Shown here one piece after another: positions 1-11,686 of a stretch of 64,000 bases of DNA. Where the stretch lies: positions 1,920,441-1,984,440 of the forward strand of contig VZSE01006608.1 in the NCBI GenBank assembly GCA_013398275.1, in the 5' to 3' direction. A program made the position numbers and the translations under genes. Every line of letters begins with the position of its first letter. The first letter of the stretch is position 1. The notes below the pieces were generated by a model. It saw only the letters and a program-made list of their open reading frames with translations. It was not told the DNA's origin and searched no databases. The stretch is from Promerops cafer. Taxonomy: Eukaryota > Chordata > Aves > Passeriformes > Nectariniidae.

Positions 1-461
1 AGTATATTTTTGATATGACAAATAGAAGATATTAGAAATATTAGATCATCTTGTTTGATCTGAAATATATAATTCCTTTTAGTGTTGTAAGGATGAGGAC
101 CACTTTACTGAAGATTAATAAAATAGTCTTTTATCCTCTTTTATTAAGTCTGAGAATGGGGAAAACCTCTCATTAAGAAACATTTCTTTGATGAATTTTC
201 ATTTTTTATATTGTTCCTCAGATTGTTTGCAGCTGAAATTTCCAGGAATTGCAAAGGCCACTTTGTATGTTAAAATGGAGGAACTCCAGCACAGACAAAA
301 ATGTACTAATTTAAATTTCTAAATAAAAATATCCAAGTTTTTAATTTATAATATTTCAGGACAAAGATTATACATGCACTGTATAGGGATCACAGACTTT
401 ATAAAAAAGAATAATACTACTGACCAAACAATTTATTTAGTAACATTCAAGCTACACATAC
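1..461 (-). other. PRTFDC1: PRTFDC1 intron 2 (partial)
   Basis: This AT-rich sequence lies downstream, on the minus strand, of the PRTFDC1 exon 2 donor (GT at 461-460). Exon 3 lies beyond the left edge. I see no other coding segment or repeat here. Confidence 0.7.
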
Positions 462-568
462 CTGTCAACAATAATGCCATGAGGAATGAGCACGTATTCC
501 AGGTCTCCATAGTAGTGCTGAGGATAAGTGAACAAATCCAGGCTGTATCCAGGCCAGTTGTCTGAAAT
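462..568 (-). CDS. PRTFDC1: PRTFDC1 coding exon 2
   Basis: This exon encodes 35 codons plus two bases of an HPRT-like phosphoribosyltransferase. The translation begins ISDNWPGYSLDLF, continues with YPQHYYGDLEYVLIPHGIIVD, and splits an Arg codon at the donor. The family is HPRT1 (purine salvage) and its paralogue PRTFDC1. The WPGY and YPQHYYGDLEYV segments fit PRTFDC1 rather than HPRT1. The acceptor reads gatattcag before ATT, and the donor reads gacag followed by gtatg. The exon is 107 bp and starts at codon phase 0, the same length and phase as HPRT1 exon 2, which fixes both splice sites. The piece covers the N-terminal beta-strand region. The PRPP-binding loop and the catalytic residues are in later exons outside the window, so activity cannot be judged. 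PRTFDC1 is a cytosolic protein whose enzymatic role in vertebrates is doubtful. Confidence 0.93.
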
Positions 569-3500
569 CTGAATATCAAATAGTACTGTCAAGAACACTT
601 CATGGTGTCTGACATTATGTAACTGATACAAAATCAGCATTCTAGTACACTCTGTTTGATGAATTCATTGTATGCCATACTTTCTTCCAGTTACAATTTA
701 CTATTTTGCTTTTCCCATTAATTATTTTGCGTCTCTGTATAAATCAGAAATCAAATGCTACAGCTTTTTCCCCACAGAATGTGGGAAATGTGACCTGAAA
801 TTACAAACAACTAGACAGAAAAAGGAAATATTTAATAATAAACTAGTGGCAAAAGTAAGTTTCTAAGTACTTTCCAACTCAAAGTGCAAATATAATATTG
901 CCAGTAAGAAGGGATTTTCCAATGGGAGATTCAGATGGTGGAATAAAAAGTCTTAAAATTGTACATTTCTAGTTTAGAATGACTAAAGGTCATAAATAAA
1001 TAAATAGATAAGTATTCTACAGGTGAAACAGCACATACGGAGAATAATTTTTGTGGTTCATGGATGATATCTGTACAAATCAGTGAAAAACTGTACTTCT
1101 TGCCAAAGGTGAGGTTCTTAATTTAGATGTCATCAAAGATAAGTGATTACAATATGTTTACATCTCACCTCACTATGAAATTAGTCTGCAAATCCATATA
1201 TTTACAGAAAAAATATTTTACAGACCTAATATACATTGGTTTTGTAAGTATCAGAATACAGAGATTAGATCTCACAACATACAATGGTGATAGAGATTAA
1301 GAAGGTCAAAAATTAGCCAGCAGCTGAAGATTCCAGAAAGCTATGAAATGCAAAGTCACCAGCACAAAAATGAAACAAACTCCAAAGCAAACATTTTCCT
1401 TATGAAAGAGAAGACCTGCAGGTTCACAAGGTATCTTGAAATCCTTACAAAGCTTTGCTTCGATACTGGTTCAGGATAAAAAGCAGCACCTAATACGTTT
1501 TCCTTATAATCATGTTCCTCAAGTCACACATTGTCTTTCTACAGCTTGGCTACAGGAATCTTGGGTACAAGGAGAAATGGTGACAAACTTGCCACTGTGC
1601 AGTCCATGTCTTAATGGCCTTTTTGCTGCAGATAGTCTTTAAAGGACCATCACTGAAACTAACCTCTGCTTACCATTTTATAGTAGAGTAATAAATTGTT
1701 TCTCACAATTTTGGCTAAGATAACATATTTGATGTCAAGCTGTTCCTCCACATGCCCTCCTCTTTAACTCAGACACAGCCCGGCCTCATGCTGCACTGAA
1801 ACACTGTTCTGCCTTGTGGATTTTGGGTTGCTTGGGGGCTTTTTTTGCATATTCATTGACAGCTATAGGCACCTTGACCGGCATGTTTTTTTAACTCTAC
1901 CCCAAAATTTCTGCATCAAAAAAGTTATTCGTTGGCAACTGCTACTGAATATCTGCCCACGAAGGGCATGACTGGGATCACTGGAATCAATGAAAGCTTT
2001 TCCCCCGACTTACACAGGCCTTGAAACTACACAAAGGAAAAAAAGTTACTTAGTTGTGTTCCTCATTTCCATAGAAACAGGAGATTATAAATATCCTCCT
2101 TGGCGAGGTTTTTAATTAGAGGCAAATCTTGCCCTAAAAACACTGCTGCAGTCGGCCTGGAAAGACTGTTTTCCCATCTACTTTTTCAGTGCATGGGGGG
2201 GCTGAAACTTTTTAAACATTTTGTAGCAATAAATGGTCTGTTCAAAAGCATTTTAATGCAAACTGCACAATTTCATTAAGGATTACAAACACCTACTAGC
2301 AACCCCTGTCAGTGTTGCTCACTTCTGCATTCTTGTCATATTGCATGGTTTCAGTGTGATGCAGAAGCTCAGATTAAATGGAGAGAAACTGCTTCAGAAT
2401 TCATAGAAACCAATAACTTTTACTTAGGTTACAATAAGTCCTTTATAAAACAGGATCAGGATGAAATTTTGATTCTCCCATTTATCCTTCTGGTTCTCTA
2501 GAATAGCAGAACATAAACAGTGTAATTCTACAATAATTTTGAACTTGTTTACAAGTGCTTGCTGGCATTTGACAAATAAGATGGAATTCACATGTACTTT
2601 CAAATTAATTATTTGTCTGATATAATAAGTCTATTTAACATTCTTCTTTCTTTTAAACAGGCACTTCCCAACAAGTCTTAGAAATTCTCATTTATCTTAA
2701 AACTATTCACAGTGTTATGCTATAAGACAATTTTCAAGTAACTGTAAATTCTTACGACTATTGTGTTTGAGAATTAAAAAGCCCTTGAAAATATGAAGGA
2801 AAAATTCTGATTGTTTCAGAAAAAAAAGCAGTATTCAAATTAATAAGTAAATATATATTCTAAATACATTGGCATACTTGTGTGTAAAAATATTCCTACA
2901 GTGAAAGAAAAACCTACTTTTAAAGTTCAGGCTTTGCATGTTTGAATAGCCCAGCAGATATTCTTCAATAAGTCTTTAAAAAGTTTATGTGAATGGATAC
3001 AAAAAGGAATACAAATACATGGCAATATCCAAAAGTGTTCCCTTGAGGCCGAAGAGAGAAACTGAAGACATTCAATTGCAACACTTTTTAAGAAGAACAC
3101 TTTTTTTTTGCTTTTTTTTCTCGTCTGGCAAAGTGAGCACGGGTGAGGTTTGAGCTCAGTCCTCAGCTCCAAGTGAGCATGAAGCAAAGACCAGCTTTTG
3201 TAACTTAAATGATGCCGCACTGGACTTACTGCTGGTTGGGTTTTTGGGGAGCTGAGCAGAAAAAGATTAAACCAGTGCAGCAGAACATGGTCATGCACAT
3301 TCATGTCCTCCTTTGCAATAACCTCATGTTGCTTGGTGATATGCACAGTCACCCACTTAAGGAACGTCATTTATTACACAGGTGTCAGGAGACGTGGCTG
3401 ATGTGTGGTGTCTTCAGACAGAGCTGAAAGACACAGAGACAGGTCCTTCAGAAGGGGGATGGAGGGCACGTTGGAGTGGACAGTGTGACCACTGCCTACA

Positions 3501-3650
3501 CAGAGGGCCCTGGGCATGATCTGGGCAGCTGACCCGTGAGCTTTCTATTAAAATCCTAATGCCACATTAAAACAAGAACATACCTAAAGTGGTGGCAGTG
3601 ATGGCATTTGCTTCACAGGAGAATCTGATGTGTCTATCAGAATAAGGATC
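569..3650 (-). other. PRTFDC1: PRTFDC1 intron 1
   Basis: This interval lies between the exon 2 acceptor and the CpG-island promoter. It is AT-rich and I recognise no coding segment in it. Open frames such as 2927-3370 minus lack protein-like composition or family similarity. The exact 5' boundary is unknown because exon 1 is not visible. Confidence 0.6.
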
Positions 3651-4149
3651 ACATTCATTCGTTTTCGCACCATTTATCCATCCCTACAGGCACTCCGTAA
3701 GCACTGCCAAGGCTCGGGCTGTTTCCCATCCCAGCAGAACACGGGCAGCCCCACCCTCTTTCACGGCGCCCGCAGACCCCCAGGGGCCTCTCAGAGTTCC
3801 GGGGGGAGACAGAACCTCGGGATGCCTGAGGATCCTCATTCCCGGTACTCAAGGAGCCTGCGGAAGGACAGCCAGGGCCACAGGAGCCGCTCGGGGCGGT
3901 ACCGGACCGTGTTTTCACGGCGGAAGCCAAAGGCGCGGCTCTGCCCAACACGCCCGTCCCCCTCCGGCAGCCGCAGCGGGGCCGGGGCCGGCGGGCGTGG
4001 CGGGACTGGCGCGGAGTGAGGGGACGCGGGGGGCCCGGAGCAAGCGGGGGAAGGGAAGGGCGCGGGGATTCAGCACAAAGCGCCGGGGGGCAGAGGGGAA
4101 GCGGGCCGGGGACCGGGGAGGCACCGCGGCCGGCGAGGGGCGAGCGGCC

Positions 4150-4239
4150 NNNNNNNNNNNNNNNNNNNNNNNNNNNNNNNNNNNNNNNNNNNNNNNNNNN
4201 NNNNNNNNNNNNNNNNNNNNNNNNNNNNNNNNNNNNNNN
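4150..4239. other. Assembly gap (90 N) in CpG island
   Basis: This is a run of N flanked by extremely GC-rich sequence. The true size is unknown. It probably hides PRTFDC1 exon 1. Confidence 0.97.
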
Positions 4240-4256
4240 CGCGCCGGGGCGAGCGC

Positions 4257-4440
4257 GGCTGCAGCGGGTGCGGGAATGCGGGATGCAGGGTGCGGGAATG
4301 CAGGGTGCGGGAATGCGGGAATGCAGGGTGCGGGAATGCAGGGCGGGCGGTGCGGGGTGCGAGATGCAGGGTGGAGGAATGCAGGGTGCGGGATGCAGGG
4401 TGCGGGATGTAGGATGTGCGGTGCGGGGTGCAGGATGGAA
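4257..4440. repeat. GC-rich minisatellite beside the PRTFDC1 promoter
   Basis: This is a tandem array of degenerate units of about 9-15 bp built on tgcgggaatgcaggg, with variants tgcgggatgcaggg and gtgcggggtgcagga. Unit length varies, as is usual for a minisatellite. It lies on the upstream side of PRTFDC1 and next to the N gap. Repeated frames through it yield artefactual ORFs rich in Gly-Cys-Gly-Met, which I do not treat as genes. Confidence 0.85.
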
Positions 4441-4450
4441 GCTGTGCAGG

Positions 4451-7400
4451 TATAGGTACGGTCGGGATTGGAAAGACTTGGGCAAGGCTGGCCAAGAAGC
4501 CTGGCCTGGATTAATCGGTAATATTAAGCTGGTGTGGTTTAAACTGCCGGTTTAACAGGATTTTCTTATATTCCAGTGAAGAAAAAATGAAATTTCCAAC
4601 AGTTCAGTAATCATACTTACCATTCTCGCTTTTTCTGGAGTTGCTGCTCCTTCCCGCCGCTGTGCACATGCTGGGGCAGGCTGTGTCTTCCCATTCCCCC
4701 GGCCCATGCCCATGTTGCCTATGATGTCTGAGCTGTTGGAGATAAACAGATCAGGCACCAGGAACAGCACAACTTTCTGCCATCCCCTTCCAATTCTGTT
4801 GAAGTTATTATTACTATTTTGCTTTCACTGCCTCACAGATAAGAAGGAGCTTGTTTTTTTCTTGGTTTACTCTGATCATTGCCTACCTTTACTTCCCATA
4901 TAAGAAGTACAAATTAGGACTTGCTCCATCCTTTTTGTATCCTGTCTTTTGTGGAAAATGGTTACAGCCTTTCTGCCCAGTGTGGATAAAAAAGGAGCTT
5001 TTCACTTTCTTAAAATTGAAAGTTGGTTATAATTTCTAGTACCAATCTGTCAAATACACAGCTGGTAGACTTCTGCCCTTCCTATACTAGAAAATATTAA
5101 AGGAAGAAAAAGTTGCTTTTAGGGGAGACCTAGGCATAGTGAGATATTCTTAATGCTACCTGAGGGGCTCTCACCAACCAAGTAGGAAACATTTCAGGTT
5201 AGTACACTACTGTTCTAGAATGTGTCATTGACACTTCTTGTCACAACAGATGGATCCAGGGAGCAGTTATGGGTGTGTCTACACAGGGAGTTTGGTGTCC
5301 AATGAGTACTAGTTTTAAGGTGCATCCTGTTAATGCACTTACATTGGAACTGATAGGACAATTCTTAGGAATCTGGTGTTAAGAAGGCTCCTATAAATTT
5401 ATCACTAATTAAAATCTGACTAATTACTAGAGCAATTGAAGATTATCTTGTGATAAATGCTTTGTTTCTTATATGAAGCCAGGGATGTTTGCTTTTTTGA
5501 TGAATTTAGGAACTAAAAAACTATTTAAAAAACTGTTGCTACAATAGACAGCATGTCTGAAAGAACAAAAAACAAGGTTACAAAGTGTCAGAAGTCCACT
5601 CCGGAATATATCTGCCTCAAAGTGGTGCCTGTATATAAAGACTCAAGTGTGCTGGGAAAAAAATAGTTCTGGTTCACAGTGCTGTAAAATAAGTAGTGAA
5701 TCTGATAAACGGCATACGCAGACTTGCACAAACCTACATAAATCAAATAAAAGTATTTTGGTAAAATATATAAGAGATTTTCATAATGGACAAAATCCCT
5801 AAAAATATTTGCATTTCAATTACATGTCAACATTTCCTACAACTATTGAGAAAGAAAGTTTAATGTTTCATCTGATCTTTGGGTTAAATGCTCCTGATTT
5901 GTATCTACACTTTTCAGGATTTGAAGACTCTTCTTGTCTGAAAGAATGCCTCCTAAAGCCCGTATGTGCCCTAAAGCTAGCGCAGTCGGAATCAGTTACC
6001 ACCAAGTTACCAATAAAGCTGCTGTTGTGTTTATGTCACAGTGCTGAACTCTATGCATCTGAAGCTATTTACATTACTGCTAGAAACTCAAATCAGTTCT
6101 GCCACTGCTATATGAGGACTATTTTCTTCTACCTTTCAGACTATTTGGGTTACTATTAACAGAGCTTTCTGTATTTTTTAACCATACTCTTTATCAGACC
6201 ACTGCAATACGATTGTTCTGACTAACTACAGACAGAAGCTTAATGCTTTTCAATGCATTAACACAAGCAGGACACTAAAAAATAAATTCCTCCAGCATTG
6301 TGCTGGGAAACTTAAGTCGGAGATGTTTGTTCTTCCTATCCAGATTGGATGAATGTGTTTGTCGAGTCTTTGTTTCGATGTTCTTTTTTTCCAGCAATTT
6401 TATAGGACTCGCTTCAGAAGTGTAATGTAGTGTCATGTCTTGCTAATAACAATAAATATGAGTAAGGAAATGAAAAACTAAATAAATTTAGCTGGGGTAC
6501 ACTTTGAGAGTACTGCCATCAGCAGCCACACACCCGCCCAACCCATAAAGCTGTTCTTCTCCATGGAAGATTTTTTCATTGGCACAAAACGTAATATATT
6601 TTGTTTAGTTTTGTTGCAAATGACACAAATTCATGGTTCTGTGAACTCACAGAATTAGTAGAAACCAGAATTAATGAGGTTCTTTGTGCATGATGGAAAT
6701 GAAGCTGCTAAGGATTTTGTTATGGAGGAATGTATACTTACTGAATGTTTACCTTTTGTTTTTCAGTATGAACTGGTATAGAATGAATGAATTTACAGTA
6801 GACTTTCAAAACTTTCTGTAATTAGGGCCAAAATATGATTAGTGAAAACATGATATTTGGGGCTTAACTATGAAAAAGCCTGTAAACATTCTGAAGAACG
6901 TTCTTACTATCTTTGTTTAGCTGTTTGTTTATGAACTAAAAATAGGAGGAAAAGAATAAACATTTCTAGATATACAACCAGGGGAAATGATCAAAGGGGA
7001 GAAGAACAAAGAAAATAAGGGTAGATAATACTAACAAGTAGGACTGGGTAGGTCTGGACACATAGCCAAGAGCCATAAAGGAGCAGATGGAAGAAGCGAC
7101 ACGCAGAGAAACAAAGCAGGGTTAAGACTGATGTGCAAATCCCCTGTGAATATATTTGTATCATTGGCCTTTACACAACTTTGTAATTTCAATTAGACAT
7201 CTATTCCTCTCTTACCGTGTTACTGATAAACATAGAACATGCCCAACCTTTCACAACTTTAATTTAAAGAAATACTGAAAATAAAAGTTTGGGGGCAGGG
7301 ATATGCCAAGAAAGCAGTCCAAGGCAAGTATTACGGAGTTATCTGTAAGCAACCTTTGCAACTGCATTATGTATTCTGCTTCCAAGAAGCTATAACAAAC

Positions 7401-10284
7401 ATTTGATAACTCAGTTTAATATGTAAACACTAAAACTAGACAAGAAAAGCATGAAAATCCAGAATATTTCAAGAGGTATGGCTTACCTAGGCAGAAGCTT
7501 GCCAATTAGGGGATGAAGTAAGAGCTCTTTTTCTGGTTCTGCCTGTTGCTGCAGCTGTTATGTGAACAGCAGAACTGTAAACAATCTTATCAAGCATAAA
7601 CTTGCATTTCTTAGTGGTTACAAGGTAAACTACAAAACACACACACCCCCCAATTGTGGCAGAGAAAGACATTTTTCGGTAAAATGGTTAATGAAGAGAT
7701 TATTAAAAGCAAAAGTCTAGCATATGTACAGTACTTTAGGGCATGTTGGAAACAATTCTAAATTGTTTTCATATCCAGTTTTAATATATTCCAAAATTTT
7801 GAGTTCTTGTGTATTACCTGAGGCAGTGACCCAGTCCTTAGGGTGGCTGCTGGAGACCCTGAGTGCAGCAGAACATGTCTGGCAGACAGTGTTCCAGACA
7901 TCTGGGAGAACATGAAGCAGGATTTCAGACCATTCCCCATTCATGAACACAGGGAGGCCATAGGAAATGCTGCCCCATTAGCAGGGCTACGGAGCATCCT
8001 GTGATGTGCAGCAGAAGAGATGCACATTGTTCTTTGTGACTCCTGCACTAGAGCAGGTGGCAGAGTGGCACTGCAAGCTGGAATCTGGCTCCTGTCTGCC
8101 TTCAATTTCAGCAGAATTACCATCATTTTAGAGGAATTGGAAAGTTTAGCTTTGAAGCAGTTGCAGCATCTAAGATCTACAAGGGAAGCTTGGTCACAGT
8201 TAACTGTACTGAGTCTGTGAGACTGACTTAGGCTTTGAAAATTAACTGGAGTAACTTTGATATAAAGAAAACGGCTACAAGCTGCCATTCAAGATGTTAG
8301 TCTATTTTTTCAAATATTTATAACCTTCTAATCACTGTTAGGCACTGCTTGACAGAACCCTGGGCTTTGACTTATTTGGTCTATGATAAACATCTTTAAT
8401 ACAAAACTACATTTTTGTTTGTTATTAATCTCACTGTGCCAAACTAGAGCAGCGAGAGCTTTGCTTTGCAATTTCCTGGCTCCTGAAGATACCCTTCCTG
8501 CTTTTCAGGTTCATGTTATTAATATAGAGTCTTTATAGCTGAAAGAAATGCAAACAGAAATTTCCTCTTGTCCTTCAATACTAGAATAAACTTTATATTC
8601 TTTATAATATTATGGAAATATTTGCCCTAACCAGCTATTTAGAGGTATTGATGTTTGAATGATAAAGCACTATTTTCAAGGAATGCTGCTCACATCATAT
8701 CCTATGACAAATTCATCATGCCTGACCATGAAAACTAGTCAGGGAGTTGTAACTATATAGTGGGTCACACCCAATGTAATGAATTTAACTGTTAGAGTTT
8801 GTTTTCTTTTTAAAGGAGGTTGTTCACTTGGCTTCATCCCTCTTTTTATTTTTTTTCTTAATTAAAACAAATCTAGGAAAGTCTGCCAAACAAAATGAAA
8901 TGAGGGTTCTTGGAAAACAGATCCTTTTAGTAAACAACAAGAATCTTATTGCATGGTCTTCATCCCCAGATGATCATATTTATTATTACTGTTATTATAA
9001 GCACGCAAGAGTTCTACTAACAGACAAAATTGTGTCAGACACTAAGCAAAGAGAGAAAAGCACGATCCGTATGACAGATAACAATCTAAGACAAGAAACA
9101 GCAGGCTACAGGGGAGTTCAAGGAAACTGCACAGGTCAGCAAGATAAACCCTTATTTCAGCTCACCAGTATCTCAGCTGTTGTTAAATTTTTGGTGGGCA
9201 CCACTGCAAAGGACAGTTGGGGAAAGATTTTCCTCAAAGTTATTCCAGTGTTTGCATGTTTCTGTGAATTTCTTCATGCTGTGGAGTCAATGTTGAGGCT
9301 GGCATGGAATAATGAATTAACACCACAGGCTAGTACTGTGATTGAAGAGAAGCTCACTCTCCTAGCAGCATCAACAAGACCAGTATATAGCTGCTATTTG
9401 GCTATGTCTGCCTGTCTCCAACTGTTTGTGGAGGTACAGTCTATAAAAAAATTGTGTTTCATAACTTGGTGAAATAGAAGTCACATTTATATCAGCACCC
9501 TTTAAACAGTAAAGAAAAAAACACAAGAAATAACTCACATTGCATTCCTACCATAATGCCACTGCTTGGCCTGGATGGTGAAAACCCTGAATTTACTCAT
9601 ATTTTATTTACATAACTTTGCATGACAAGAAGGAGCAGGAGGAAGATTGAGATAGTATGAAAAACCCTACAGTGTAGGCATTCATGTGGTCAAGCATGCA
9701 TCACCACCTTGGGTGGCCACTCATGGAAGAAACGGCCATTCCTCCTTGGCTCAATACACACCTGCTTCCTGGGGTGGACAATGCCAGCCAGCTGCAGGAC
9801 TCAGCAGCTGCTCTTCTTGCCTATGGGAAATGTCAGACGACCTTAATAACAGGGTTTGCCACCTGTCTCTCCTCTAATTATGTCATTAATATTATAAGCA
9901 TCGTAAAGCTGAGGATGAAAGTGTGGACTAGGGCTAGCATTTATCTAGGATCCTATTAATCTGCATATATGTGAATTTTTGTTGTCTGAAAGATGTCTGC
10001 CTTCATTAAGTCTGAAATTGTTAGATATATTGTGTTGCCTGAAATTTATGCCAGCTTCATGGCAGAGCCATCACAACAGCAGTTTGCAGTACCAATTTTC
10101 CACAAAAATATACAAGGGGTCAGAACATGCCCTCCTACAAAAAAACCTACCTACAGAGACTATGGAAAATGAATTCAGTGGCAAATTTCTCCCATTTTTC
10201 CCCACTGAATTTTGGCCTTACTTTGAGAGGAATGAGGTTACCCCTCTACAAGGAAGGTTTTGAAAAACTGTCCCAGACTTAGTC
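4451..10284. other. Intergenic region, PRTFDC1 to LTR
   Basis: This stretch is AT-rich with many short open frames and no recognisable protein family. The only notable frame is 8828-9472 on the plus strand, listed separately. I saw no clear repeat family or RNA gene. Confidence 0.5.
8828..9472 (+). other. Anonymous 214-codon open frame, status uncertain
   Basis: This frame stays open for 645 bp in AT-rich DNA. It begins at TTG, and the first ATG is about 66 bases in. The translation has hydrophobic patches but no motif I recognise. There is no strong Kozak context and no clear splice-site structure. It could be chance, a decayed transposon, or an unannotated exon. I do not claim it is a gene. 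Confidence 0.2.
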
Positions 10285-10289
10285 CCCAG
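10285..10289. repeat. Left target-site duplication (CCCAG)
   Basis: The five bases cccag directly before the LTR start TGTC are repeated exactly after the LTR end GACA at 11682-11686. Confidence 0.85.
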
Positions 10290-11681
10290 TGTCTCGGTTT
10301 GGGAGAAATGAGTTTTTTGGGAAGTTTTAGTTAAACCAATCAGTGATCAGATTCGAATATTGACACCTGGTGTGACCACTGAAGACGTGAGTCCCCTCTG
10401 CAGACACACGGGGTTAAAAGCAGAGATTTCCCAGAGTTCGCTCTCTTTCGCCCGTGGTAGCCCAGGGAGCGGCACCGTCTCTGCCCCGCCCGGCCACATG
10501 GCTGTGTGGGGGAGGGAGCCATGGAGGCCCAGGCTGAGGTAGGCCGGAGCCCCGGAGAGAGAGAGAAGGTGGAAGGGAATGGAACCGGGCCAGCCCCTGC
10601 AGGACCGAGGGGTGGAGAAAACACCGAGGTATCTTTTGTTCCCCCCCCCAACCCCAGAAGAGAGAGCGAGCGAGCCTGTGCCGGCAGAGGAGGCGGCAGG
10701 GGGGGTGATGCCCAGCATGTGGGAGTGCCACCGTGAGATCTCAGTGCCCTGAGGGCAGCGGAGCTCGGACTTTTAACCCTTTCCTGGGTGAAGGAAACTT
10801 TGTGAAACATTAGTCCTCCTGGCTGGTGGTTGGAGAGAGAAGAGAGACAGTCTGGGACCTGAGATGTTAAGAAGAAGATGTGGAAAAGCTGAAGTGGGAG
10901 GAGATGATGGAGTGGCTTTTTTAGCTGGACTTTTCTTGTATAGCCATAGACTGAACCAAGCTACCTGTAATACATGAGACTGCATTTGGGTGGATGCTAT
11001 AGCCTGAGCCAAGAGACTGACCTGCTGTAATGATATTATATAAAGGAGTGAACAGAGGAAGATGAAGAGGGCGTGGTGGTGCCTTCCATCTTCAGGGAGA
11101 AGAGCTCTGTTCTTGAGACCCTCGGCCCCAGGGGATGAGAAAATGGGGGGGACTGTTGTCCCAAAAATGAGACACGGTTGTTTTTTGGCACTTGGCAAAG
11201 CATCCTTGAAGAGCCCTGTGAGCAGTTTCGGTCCATGGACGGTGGTGAGAGCACTGTACATGGAAGGAGCATGTCACCATGGCAGAGTTTCTCCGGGCGG
11301 TGCCATGTGTGACAAGGAAACATGGGGAGTTCCAACCCTGTTTCGTGGAGAGGACTGTGGTACAAGAGAGACTCCTCTTCCCCTGATGGACTGAGAATTG
11401 ATTACTTGAGTGAGGGTAACTTGATCAGGACTCCAAGATTTTTGTCTCACTGTGCTTTGGTGAAATTGGGTGGGAGGAGGAGGAATGGTTTAAAAGGTTT
11501 TCATTCTGTTTCCTGTGTGTTTTTGATTTTAGTTTGTAGTTTAATAAAGTTTTTGTTTCTCTCTCTTTTTTCTAAGTTTGAGCCTGCTCTGCTCTGTTCC
11601 TGGTCACATCTCACAGCAGTTAGTTAAAGAAGGTACATTTTCATGGGGGCACTGGCGTTGGGCCAGCGCCAAACCCTGACA
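10290..11681 (+). mobile_element. Solo LTR of an endogenous retrovirus
   Basis: This 1,392-bp element starts TGTCTCGGTTTGG and ends CCAAACCCTGACA. The two ends form an imperfect inverted repeat with TG/CA termini, as in retroviral LTRs. A perfect 5-bp duplication, CCCAG, flanks it directly on both sides, so it is a solo LTR with no internal gag or pol. Plus-strand orientation is shown by a TATA-like tatataaagg at 11037-11046 and an AATAAA at 11543-11548. A purine-rich GC block lies at about 10540-10730. A 5-bp duplication is usual for ERVL and also occurs in class I elements, so I leave the class open. The overall look recalls long songbird LTRs. The exact ends and duplication suggest a relatively young insertion. 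It lies about 2.7 kb beyond the 3' end of the ENKUR coding region, in opposite orientation. Confidence 0.88.
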
Positions 11682-11686
11682 CCCAG
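11682..11686. repeat. Right target-site duplication (CCCAG)
   Basis: This is an exact copy of 10285-10289, abutting the GACA end of the LTR. Confidence 0.85.

Larger units (their letters stand above)
3700..4450 (-). promoter_or_regulatory. PRTFDC1: CpG-island promoter region of PRTFDC1
   Basis: A strong rise in GC and CpG density lies about 3.5 kb upstream of PRTFDC1 exon 2 on the minus strand, where the first exon should be. I looked on the minus strand for an exon 1 ending in a Gly-Val-Val-like sequence and a GT donor, the expected partner for a phase-0 exon 2. None is visible in the sequenced parts. A 90-N gap sits in the middle of the island, so exon 1 is most likely inside it. Confidence 0.65.

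Noticed and set aside
3655..4485. Long frames on both strands through the CpG island and minisatellite
   Set aside because: They run through N bases and a tandem array. The translations are repeats of Pro, Ser, His or Gly, Cys, Met, typical of GC-rich tandem DNA rather than protein.
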